Shown here: positions 7,466-13,384 of the stretch, in pieces
Position numbering within the stretch: the first letter of the stretch is position 1
How the letters are laid out: each line of letters opens with the position of its first letter
NCBI GenBank assembly: GCA_022712815.1
Contig: JAFLJW010000249.1
Span: 1 to 16,298, forward strand
DNA length: 16,298 nt
From: Pseudodesulfovibrio sp.
GTDB lineage: Bacteria; Desulfobacterota; Desulfovibrionia; Desulfovibrionales; Desulfovibrionaceae
Direction: 5' to 3'
The notes under the pieces: model-generated
Seen by the model: the letters and a program-made list of their open reading frames with translations, nothing else
The model's database searches: none
What the model was told of the DNA's origin: nothing
Position numbers and translations under genes: made by a program

Positions 7466-8009
7466 TTGCAGCTCCATTGTAAATTTGAGCAAGATTCAAT
7501 AATCGTGAGCTTATCATCAGGCCAACCCGATCAGCCGCTTCAGGATTGATCTGGAACTTCAGTTTTCCATTGAGCATGATGAAGTTGACCATGACTCCCA
7601 TGCGCAAATTGGCAGGATTCTGGCCAATTGTGAGAATGGGTTTTCCAGAAATATTCTTTAATATGGCAGCAACGGACCTCTCGGATGCTCCTGTCAAAAT
7701 CAGGACGTGACAAGTTTTTGCAGGCCATTGGACCAGCTTGAACTTCGAAGCATCCTGATCTTCCGTAAAATATGGCCGGAGTTTACTGGCATCGGTTGCC
7801 GCAATTATGAAGGGTTTCCCTTTTAGTGGAGCTGCGCCTTCTGGCCAAAGAACATATTTGATCATCCTCTTCACAAACAAGGCCCGAAGCTGATCACCAG
7901 TGGCAGTGAGCGGTGCACCTCCGCATTCTACCCTTGCAGGCATGAAAAATAGTGTTCCGATCAGGAGACCTCCGAGCAAAACAGGTGGAAACTTGCTCAG
8001 AAATCCCAT
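7458..8009 (-). CDS. YfiR-like (DUF4154) periplasmic regulator
   Basis: Member of the YfiR family of periplasmic proteins; in P. aeruginosa YfiR binds and represses the CHASE8 domain of the diguanylate cyclase YfiN. This 183-residue protein has a signal peptide (hydrophobic residues about 9-23, cleavage likely after 25-28). The family pattern follows: VKRMIKYVLWPEG, a central CHVLIL strand (C100), PILTIGQNP, the NFIMLNGKLKFQINPEAA core, and SSRLLNLAQIY at the end. The cysteines that form disulfides in P. aeruginosa YfiR are mostly missing: the mature protein keeps C100 and possibly C29 near the cleavage site. The start has GAGGG just upstream and overlaps the TonB receptor gene by 13 nt. Inference: it relays receptor state to the adjacent CHASE8 kinase. 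Confidence 0.87.
   Translation of the reverse strand: MGFLSKFPPVLLGGLLIGTLFFMPARVECGGAPLTATGDQLRALFVKRMIKYVLWPEGAAPLKGKPFIIAATDASKLRPYFTEDQDASKFKLVQWPAKTCHVLILTGASERSVAAILKNISGKPILTIGQNPANLRMGVMVNFIMLNGKLKFQINPEAADRVGLMISSRLLNLAQIYNGAASE
7463..7475 (-). promoter_or_regulatory. Ribosome-binding site deciding a GTG start for the kinase
   Basis: On the minus strand GGAG (7475-7472) stands 6 nt before GTG (7465-7463), all inside the last codons of the upstream YfiR-like gene, whose TAG is at 7460-7458. The arrangement points to coupled translation. The ATG at 7477-7475 overlaps this site and has no Shine-Dalgarno of its own. Confidence 0.5.
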
Positions 8010-9913
8010 GTAACCCTCAAATCAATGGTTGGCCCTTCTTTTCGGGGAGAGAATTGTTCATTTGCTTCTAATAAATTTTTCCCGGTAAGCTCCAGCATGA
8101 CGTTGCTTTCAATTTGCCAGGAAGTATGAGCGTCAAGAGTAAAATAACCCGGTATTTTTTTTTGGGTGGGATTATTGACATAGCCAGCAAACACATCAAA
8201 CCCGACTTTCTCGGTGGGGACGGTCAGAATCTGAAGCTTCAGCTCCCCCTCAGTCCCCCCCTCAGGCATGGAGTCCCCTCTCGGATGGGAGTCATTTCCA
8301 TCTATTCGCTGGTAAATCATGCTGACAGACGGCCTGAGCGTGAGCCAATTGGCGGCTTTCCAGTCAAAACCGACCTCCGTTCCATAAGCCATTCCTTTCA
8401 AGGAGTTGGTCAGGGTGGCCGTTTTGCTGACATCATCAAATTTCAACATGATCAACTTGTCGTAATCGTTAAGATAGAACGACACATCCAGCCGTAAATC
8501 CTTGGAAAAGGATCGCCGATATCCCGCTTCATAGGAGACCATTTTTTCACTGTTCAAATGGCTGGGAGCAACAACCGTATAAACAATACCGTGCTGCATA
8601 ATGGTGTAGCTGCCGCCCTTTTGCCACCGGCTTTCAGCTCTTGCCGATCTGGACACAGCCAGCCAGTATTCTTCATTCATACGGGTGTGCAACAGCCTGA
8701 CCGTGGGTTGAACTTCCAATGCCCCGGCCCCGAAATAATCAAACTTGGAACCGAGGATCAAGTACAGACTTTCGGGGGAAATCGTGATTTTATCCTGTAT
8801 AAAGGCATTGGAATCAAAGGTGTTGGCAGTTTGCTTGTCTATGGTCACATAGGGGCCATCAACGAAGCTATCCCAGTAGTATTTACTCCCTATGCCACAA
8901 GTAATCAGATGGACTCCGGCCTGCTCTGCGGCATATTGCAACTCCATGTCCCAGGTCTTGACGGTCCCGCTCATGTCACCGATGGATTCCTTCTCATGCG
9001 TAAAGGATGTGCGAAAACGGATACCGGCGTCCAGGCCCGTGGCCCTGTCCCAGGTCAGCTGCCCGTATCCCAAAACAGCCTCTTTCTGGTGAGGTTCGTA
9101 AATCTGGTGGGTGCCTGACGCCCCTTCGTCAATACGAGAACCGCCTATATCTCCTTGAATGGACAACTCATCTGTAAAGGCATTGTTCCAATCCACCCGA
9201 AATCCTGTCCGTCCCCGCATCCAGTCGTTAGAGCTTCCTACACCCATCGAAGAGAAGAAGCTGTTCCCTGTCTTGTAACCCGCTTTCGTGTATATTCTGT
9301 AATGACCCGTTTCCCCAACCGTCCCTCCTTTGCGCACGGTCTGGTCAATACCGGAAGTCCCGGCAACAGTAATGCTCTGCCAGTCCTGGGTCTCGGAAGC
9401 CGGTTTGGTAATAACGTTGATGACGCCGGTAAACGAATCTCCGCCCCACAAACTGGTCCACGCCCCACGGACCACTTCAATTCGCTTGACGATGCTCAGG
9501 GGAATATTGTTGGCTCCCCAGAAAACGCCTGCTGCCGGAGAAGAGGTAATGGGCCTCCCATCGATCATGACAAGTTGCTTATTGCCAAGGAGCCCATTAA
9601 AACCGCGTACACCAACCGCCCACTTGTCTGTATCCCGCTGGGAAACATGCACACCAGCCACAAGCTTTAGAACTTCCGGGATATTGGTTGCACCAGAACG
9701 AAAAATATCCTCCTCGGTCACAACAGTCACGGACCCGGCGACCTGACTCAATGGTTCTGCTCTGCGCGAAGCGGTAACCACTTCGACTTCCATCAACTCC
9801 TCGATATCCAATTCGGAAAGTTGCCGGCCACTGGCTGCGAGGGTTACAGATGAAAACATCATGAAAAATGCAATAAAAAAAGAAAGGAGGGAGAAAACCC
9901 CCTGGCGTGCCAT
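7997..9913 (-). CDS. TonB-dependent outer-membrane receptor
   Basis: 638-residue outer-membrane beta-barrel with an N-terminal plug. Seen: a signal peptide (about 1-26, cleavage near LAA/SG), a short leader LSELDIEELMEVEVVTASRR that may include the TonB box, and the plug domain (about 45-160) with SVTVVTEEDI, VRGFNG, VMIDGRPI, KRIEVVRG and VINVITK. Barrel strands run to the C-terminal RVTWDF with terminal Phe. Closest in style to CirA/BtuB-type or vitamin/siderophore receptors, but the ligand cannot be inferred. The leader type (LxxLxIEELMxxEV) is common in receptors of uncertain cargo. The ATG touches the response-regulator stop (0-nt gap) with GAGG at 9922-9925. Its place between a response regulator and YfiR/kinase genes suggests a sensing role, with or without uptake. 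No tonB/exbBD genes are in the window. Confidence 0.93.
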   Translation of the reverse strand: MARQGVFSLLSFFIAFFMMFSSVTLAASGRQLSELDIEELMEVEVVTASRRAEPLSQVAGSVTVVTEEDIFRSGATNIPEVLKLVAGVHVSQRDTDKWAVGVRGFNGLLGNKQLVMIDGRPITSSPAAGVFWGANNIPLSIVKRIEVVRGAWTSLWGGDSFTGVINVITKPASETQDWQSITVAGTSGIDQTVRKGGTVGETGHYRIYTKAGYKTGNSFFSSMGVGSSNDWMRGRTGFRVDWNNAFTDELSIQGDIGGSRIDEGASGTHQIYEPHQKEAVLGYGQLTWDRATGLDAGIRFRTSFTHEKESIGDMSGTVKTWDMELQYAAEQAGVHLITCGIGSKYYWDSFVDGPYVTIDKQTANTFDSNAFIQDKITISPESLYLILGSKFDYFGAGALEVQPTVRLLHTRMNEEYWLAVSRSARAESRWQKGGSYTIMQHGIVYTVVAPSHLNSEKMVSYEAGYRRSFSKDLRLDVSFYLNDYDKLIMLKFDDVSKTATLTNSLKGMAYGTEVGFDWKAANWLTLRPSVSMIYQRIDGNDSHPRGDSMPEGGTEGELKLQILTVPTEKVGFDVFAGYVNNPTQKKIPGYFTLDAHTSWQIESNVMLELTGKNLLEANEQFSPRKEGPTIDLRVTWDF

Positions 9914-10624
9914 CTATACAGCCTCTTTCTGCGGATGGACAAGCAGGTAGCCACGTCCCCGGATTGTCTTGATGCTCAAATGCTTCCCTATTTTTTTCCG
10001 CAGGTTACTCATATGAACATTCAAAATGTAATCGTCGAAGTCTACGCCTCTCCCCAATGCTTTTTCCATAAGCTCCTCCCGATTAACGATACTTCCAATA
10101 TTGAGAGCAAGCTGTTCTATCAGCCCGAACTCGGTTGAGGTCATGTGAACCACCGATTCATCCAGAGTCACGTGCCGCGCACTTCGGTTAATGACAACTC
10201 CGCCAATTTCGATATCTTTTTGGGGTGATGCCGCCAGTGACGGCCCACCAGCACCGGAAACGGGACTGTACCGCCTGAGCACCGCACGCATCCGGGCCAG
10301 AAGCTCCCGCAAAGGAAAGGGCTTGGCCATATAATCGTCTGCCCCCATTTCAAGACCCACAACCCTGTCAATCTCTTCCCCACGTCCGGTAAGCATGATC
10401 ACAGGCACATCAAAGGCTGCCCGGAGTTTGGACAGGATGTTGAAGCCACTGGTGTCAGGAAGCATGATGTCGAGAATGATCAGGCTGTATTCTTTATCCT
10501 CAGCCAGCTTCAACCCGGACTCCCCATCATAAGCTGAGTCAAGAACAAAACCCTCTGATTCCAAATAGCCAGCCAGGAGCTCAAAAAGTTCCGGGTCATC
10601 ATCTATCAATAAAACTTTGTTCAT
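9914..10624 (-). CDS. OmpR/CpxR-family response regulator
   Basis: DNA-binding output of the two-component pair, 236 residues. The receiver domain (1-120) has acidic pocket D8/D9, phospho-acceptor D52 (ILDIMLPD), T79 (MLTGRG) and K101 (KPFPLREL). The winged-helix domain (about 135-232) has TSTEFGLIEQLA, the recognition-helix segment ILNVHMSNLRKKIG, and the wing KTIRGRGYLL. Both domains read most like CpxR (LTGRG, DRVVGLEMGADDY, MSNLRKK). AAGGAG (complement of 10631-10636) lies 6 nt before the ATG. First gene of the leftward operon; its cognate kinase is presumably the CHASE8 kinase, the last gene. Targets are unknown. The tandem repeats at 10684-10713 in its own upstream region are a candidate binding site. 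Confidence 0.94.
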   Translation of the reverse strand: MNKVLLIDDDPELFELLAGYLESEGFVLDSAYDGESGLKLAEDKEYSLIILDIMLPDTSGFNILSKLRAAFDVPVIMLTGRGEEIDRVVGLEMGADDYMAKPFPLRELLARMRAVLRRYSPVSGAGGPSLAASPQKDIEIGGVVINRSARHVTLDESVVHMTSTEFGLIEQLALNIGSIVNREELMEKALGRGVDFDDYILNVHMSNLRKKIGKHLSIKTIRGRGYLLVHPQKEAV

Positions 10625-10683
10625 ATCACACTCCTTTGGAATAAAGGTATATCTTCATACTGGATAATGAAATCAATATATTG

Positions 10684-10713
10684 TTAAAAACTGTAAAGAA
10701 CATTAAGAAACAT
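10684..10713. promoter_or_regulatory. Three tandem 10-bp A-rich repeats, candidate response-regulator operator
   Basis: TTAAAAACTG, TAAAGAACAT and TAAGAAACAT follow one another with exact 10-bp phasing, about 60-90 bp upstream of the response-regulator start, in the region shared with the divergent flagellin gene. OmpR-family regulators bind head-to-tail direct repeats of 10-11 bp, and CpxR boxes are GTAAA-like. The repeats are seen; their use as an operator is inferred. Confidence 0.4.
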
Positions 10714-10759
10714 AAATTTTATAAATAGATTTCTTACACAGGCTCCTTTTTCATTGTAG

Positions 10760-10786
10760 GAATATTTTTCCCCCCATGAACGATAC
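10760..10786 (+). promoter_or_regulatory. Possible sigma-28 (FliA) promoter for flagellin
   Basis: GAATATTT (10760-10767), 11 nt, then AACGATAC (10779-10786), compared with the consensus TAAAGTTT-N11-GCCGATAA: 5 of 8 matches in each box, including the CGATA core. Transcription would start near 10793, leaving a leader of about 87 nt. Plausible by context, but only a partial match. Confidence 0.35.
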
Positions 10787-10879
10787 ATGACTTCCCCTCC
10801 GTATAGATGGGTATGAAAAGAGCTTCACTCATGTTGGGTGTTGCGAATGCATGGATGCATAATCTTCAAGGAGGAAACT

Positions 10880-11740
10880 ATGTCTTTAGTAATCAACCAC
10901 AACTTGATGGCAAGTTCAGCAGCCCGCCACTTGAACAACGCGTACAATTCCCTTGGCTCTTCCACTGAGAAGCTGTCATCGGGACTTCGGATCAACAGCT
11001 CTGCGGATGATGCGGCAGGATTGGCGGTGCGTGAACTGATGCGGTCAGACATCGCGACCATCAACCAGGGTATCCGCAATGCCAATGATGGCATTTCCAT
11101 GATCCAGACAGCAGATGGCGCCCTGTCCGTCGTCGATGAAAAGCTCATTCGCATGAAGGAGCTGGCCGAACAGGCAGCGACCGGCACATACACTGACAGC
11201 CAGCGGCTGATCATTGATTCCGAGTATCAGGCCATGGCTTCGGAAATCACCCGAATTGCCAACGCAACAGACTTCAACGGCATCCACCTGCTCAATGGCA
11301 ACCTGTCAGGCGACGGACTGACTATCCACTTCGGGACAGGCAATGATGCTGCAGAAGATAAGTATAATGTTGCAATCAACAAGTGCACCGCATCGGCCTT
11401 TGGAATCGGCAACTCCAGCGATATCGCCGGAGCGGGCTTCACTGTCTCCACTCAGGCCATGGCTCAGGCATCCCTGGAGGCCATTGATCAGGCCATTACA
11501 TCCAAGGACAAGATCAGAGCCGAACTCGGTGCCATGCAAAACCGCCTGCAGGCGACCATCTCCAACCTGGAAATCCAGGGGGAAAACCTTCAGGCTTCCG
11601 AGTCCCGCATCTCCGATGTCGATGTTGCCACCGAAATGACGGAGTACACCAAGCAGCAAATTATCACTCAGTCCGCTGTGGCCATGCTCTCTCAGGCTAA
11701 CTCGCTTCCGCAGATGGCCTTGTCGCTCATCGGCGGCTAA
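10880..11740 (+). CDS. fliC: Flagellin
   Basis: Filament subunit, 286 residues. The N-terminal D0/D1 signature (SLVINHNLMASSAARHLN, then LSSGLRINSSADDAAGLAV and IRNANDGISMIQTADGAL) and the C-terminal coiled-coil helix (ENLQASESRISDVDVA ending SQANSLPQMALSLIGG) are intact. The variable middle is only about 50-60 residues (roughly 145-200), so this is a minimal flagellin with little surface domain. It has one cysteine, C169 (INKCTAS), in the variable part. An upstream in-frame ATG at 10838 would add 14 non-flagellin residues. ATG at 10880 has AAGGAGG at 10868-10874 and gives the canonical N-terminus. Monocistronic, with a strong hairpin after the stop. Confidence 0.96.
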   Translation: MSLVINHNLMASSAARHLNNAYNSLGSSTEKLSSGLRINSSADDAAGLAVRELMRSDIATINQGIRNANDGISMIQTADGALSVVDEKLIRMKELAEQAATGTYTDSQRLIIDSEYQAMASEITRIANATDFNGIHLLNGNLSGDGLTIHFGTGNDAAEDKYNVAINKCTASAFGIGNSSDIAGAGFTVSTQAMAQASLEAIDQAITSKDKIRAELGAMQNRLQATISNLEIQGENLQASESRISDVDVATEMTEYTKQQIITQSAVAMLSQANSLPQMALSLIGG

Positions 11741-11763
11741 CCCCGACTACCACATCAAAACAA

Positions 11764-11789
11764 ACCAGGTCCGGCCTTCCGGACCTGGT
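11764..11789 (+). terminator. Terminator hairpin after flagellin
   Basis: ACCAGGTCCGG (11764-11774) pairs perfectly with CCGGACCTGGT (11779-11789) across a CCTT loop, 23 nt after the flagellin stop. The U-tract is poor, but stem, loop and location fit transcript termination or 3'-end stabilisation of an abundant message. Confidence 0.75.
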
Positions 11790-11844
11790 CCTCCTGCATA
11801 TATAATCGTGCTGGCTCTCCAAAAAGATTCACATTTTTTTCTTT

Positions 11845-11867
11845 GGGCAGGAAAAGTTTACCTGCCC
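11845..11867. terminator. Second hairpin in the flagellin/sigma-factor gap
   Basis: GGGCAGG (11845-11851) pairs with CCTGCCC (11861-11867), 9-nt loop. A T-rich tract precedes it on the plus strand and no T-run follows. Could back up the first terminator; function uncertain. Confidence 0.35.
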
Positions 11868-11967
11868 CTCCTCCCCTCTACTTGCTGGCACTTCATTCCA
11901 CCATTTTTCTCCTCTTTCTTTATTAAGTTTCATAAATTTATTGGCCAACTATTTTACATAATAAAAG

Positions 11968-12007
11968 TAAAACTGATGTTTTATTAACTCAATCCAAATA
12001 AAACTGA
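11968..12007. promoter_or_regulatory. Paired TAAAACTGA repeats, candidate enhancer sites upstream of the sigma-54 promoter
   Basis: TAAAACTGA occurs at 11968-11976 and 11999-12007. The copies are 31 bp apart, about three helical turns, and centred roughly 90 and 60 bp upstream of the expected start. The spacing suits a sigma-54 activator (flagellar FleQ/FlrC type), but the identity of any binder is inference. Much of the surrounding 120 bp is AT-rich. An 8-bp inverted repeat (TAATAAAA-N12-TTTTATTA, 11959-11986) overlaps the first copy. Confidence 0.3.
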
Positions 12008-12035
12008 ACCTAATAATATAGAATATTAATGTTAC

Positions 12036-12052
12036 TCGGCACAACCGTTGCT
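12036..12052 (+). promoter_or_regulatory. Sigma-54 promoter for the sigma factor-flgD-flgE-flgK operon
   Basis: TCGGCAC (12036-12042), 5 nt, TTGCT (12048-12052) matches the consensus TGGCAC-N5-TTGCW with one substitution and keeps the invariant GG and GC at correct spacing. Expected start near 12063, so the leader is about 14 nt and begins just before the ribosome-binding site at 12065-12070. RpoN control of hook genes is usual. Confidence 0.82.
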
Positions 12053-12076
12053 TAATTCTATGGCAGGAGGTTGGAA

Positions 12077-12658
12077 ATGAGTGACATACTTATTGAAATA
12101 CAAGGTTCGCATGGACAAATATCATATGATACTCTTTTCAATAAACATTCAAACCTAATATTTAAGCTTATACACAATTTCGTAAAAGCAAAGAACATCA
12201 GACTTCATAGCTCTGAGATAGATGATATATACCAGGATGTGGCTCTAAAAATTTTCAAAAACGATTATTTGGCAAAATACAATGAAGAAAAGAGTTCGTT
12301 CATCACATGGCTCAATATCATCTGCAGAACAACAGCGATTGATTACTACAGAAAAAAAATGCGCTGGATGGAATCGGTCCTCTCGGACTCCGGCTCGCTT
12401 CAAACAGAAGGAGGCATTGATTCAACTCTCTTCAGTCTGCCATCTGGTGTGCTGACATCCAGACAAACAGAAGTAATCACACTCTTTTTCAAAGAAGGAC
12501 TGATCACCTGTGAGATTGCTACCTGCCTGGGCATTACCAGCCGAACTGTTCGCAGCATAAAATTTCAGGCTTTGGAGCGGCTTCGCAACCACTATGAAAC
12601 ATCCGCAGCGGTGCACCTGCTCCAGACAACGGATGAGACAAGGAGAAAAGTGTCATGA
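12077..12658 (+). CDS. Small sigma-70-family (ECF-like) sigma factor
   Basis: A 193-residue protein with sigma region 2 and region 4 and little between them. Region 2 (about 19-95): LFNKHSNLIFKLI, EIDDIYQDVALKIF, then FITWLNIICRTTAIDYYRKK. Region 4 (about 125-180): LTSRQTEVITLFF, CEIATCLGITSRTVRSIKFQALERLRNHY, a helix-turn-helix that reads the -35 element. This is the ECF/FecI-type layout; no neighbouring anti-sigma factor is seen. ATG 12077 has GGAGG at 12066-12070; the TTG at 12071 is less likely. Its TGA overlaps the flgD ATG (ATGA at 12655-12658), so translation is coupled and the gene sits first in a sigma-54-driven hook operon. The first half is distinctly AT-rich beside its neighbours. 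It is not FliA (too short, lacks the FliA domain layout). Target promoters are unknown. Confidence 0.85.
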   Translation: MSDILIEIQGSHGQISYDTLFNKHSNLIFKLIHNFVKAKNIRLHSSEIDDIYQDVALKIFKNDYLAKYNEEKSSFITWLNIICRTTAIDYYRKKMRWMESVLSDSGSLQTEGGIDSTLFSLPSGVLTSRQTEVITLFFKEGLITCEIATCLGITSRTVRSIKFQALERLRNHYETSAAVHLLQTTDETRRKVS

Positions 12659-13338
12659 CCATTGAAGCAACCAGCTACTACGAATCGCTTTTGCAGACAG
12701 CAAGCACCAGCGTGGCGGTGACCACAGATGAGGAATCAACCTCACTGACCTCTGAAGATTTTCTGACTCTGCTGGTAACGGAGCTTGAGTACCAGGACCC
12801 GACCGATCCCATGGACAATGCGGAAATGGTCAATCAATTGACTCAATACTCGCAGCTCGACGAGTTGGGGGAGCTAAATGACAAGCTCGACACCCTTACG
12901 GAGAGCCTGAGCTCGATGGCTGCCTCCAGCGGGCTCGATTATCTTGGCAAGCAGGTGGAAGCCGAGGGCTACACCATAAGCAAATCCGATGACGATATCT
13001 CGACTCTCTATGTCGGACTGGATGAAGAAGCCGAGTCTGTGTCCATCAATATTTATAACGAAAGCGGCTCGATCATAGCCACAGATATCCTCACGCAGGT
13101 CGAGGCCGGAACCTTTGCATACCAATGGGATGGCACGGACTCGGACGGCAATACCGCTGACGACGGCTACTACTACATTCTCATTGCCGCCGAGGACAGC
13201 GATGGAGCTTCCATTGATGCGACCACGACCACAACCGGCACTGTGACCGGTATCAGCAACACGGATGACGGTGTCATTTTCGTCCTTGATGATGGCAGGA
13301 CCGTCAACATGGCGGATGTCACGTACGCGACCACATGA
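12655..13338 (+). CDS. flgD: FlgD, hook-capping (hook assembly scaffold) protein
   Basis: Caps the growing hook so that FlgE subunits can polymerise. The conserved N-terminal export and assembly region is clear (about 34-71): EDFLTLLVTELEYQDPTDPM, then NAEMVNQLTQYSQLDEL. The C-terminal half (about 95-227) has the FlgD Tudor/Ig-like pattern, GTFAYQWDGTDSDGN followed by GYYYILIAAED and FVLDDGRTV. 227 residues is normal for the family. The start is fixed by AAGGAG at 12640-12645 and overlaps the sigma-factor stop by 4 nt. Confidence 0.95.
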   Translation: MTIEATSYYESLLQTASTSVAVTTDEESTSLTSEDFLTLLVTELEYQDPTDPMDNAEMVNQLTQYSQLDELGELNDKLDTLTESLSSMAASSGLDYLGKQVEAEGYTISKSDDDISTLYVGLDEEAESVSINIYNESGSIIATDILTQVEAGTFAYQWDGTDSDGNTADDGYYYILIAAEDSDGASIDATTTTTGTVTGISNTDDGVIFVLDDGRTVNMADVTYATT

Positions 13339-13384
13339 TCAACAATGACGGCGAGTAACCACCCATAGTCAAAGGAGAATAGAC

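Noticed and set aside
8114..9746. Several plus-strand ORFs of 60-190 codons inside the TonB receptor gene
   Set aside because: Antisense frames with no start signals or domain features; the minus-strand receptor is complete.
10663..10681. Fur-box-like sequence GATAATGA followed by a poor second half
   Set aside because: Only 11 of 19 consensus positions match, concentrated in one half; too weak in AT-rich DNA to support iron control of the TonB receptor operon.
10809..10825. GG-N10-GC spacing resembling a sigma-54 promoter before flagellin
   Set aside because: Apart from the GG and GC the flanking bases fit poorly, unlike the clear match at 12036-12052; the sigma-28-like site fits flagellin better.
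10838..10879. Upstream ATG start for flagellin
   Set aside because: It would add 14 residues before the canonical flagellin N-terminus; the strong AAGGAGG precedes the ATG at 10880.
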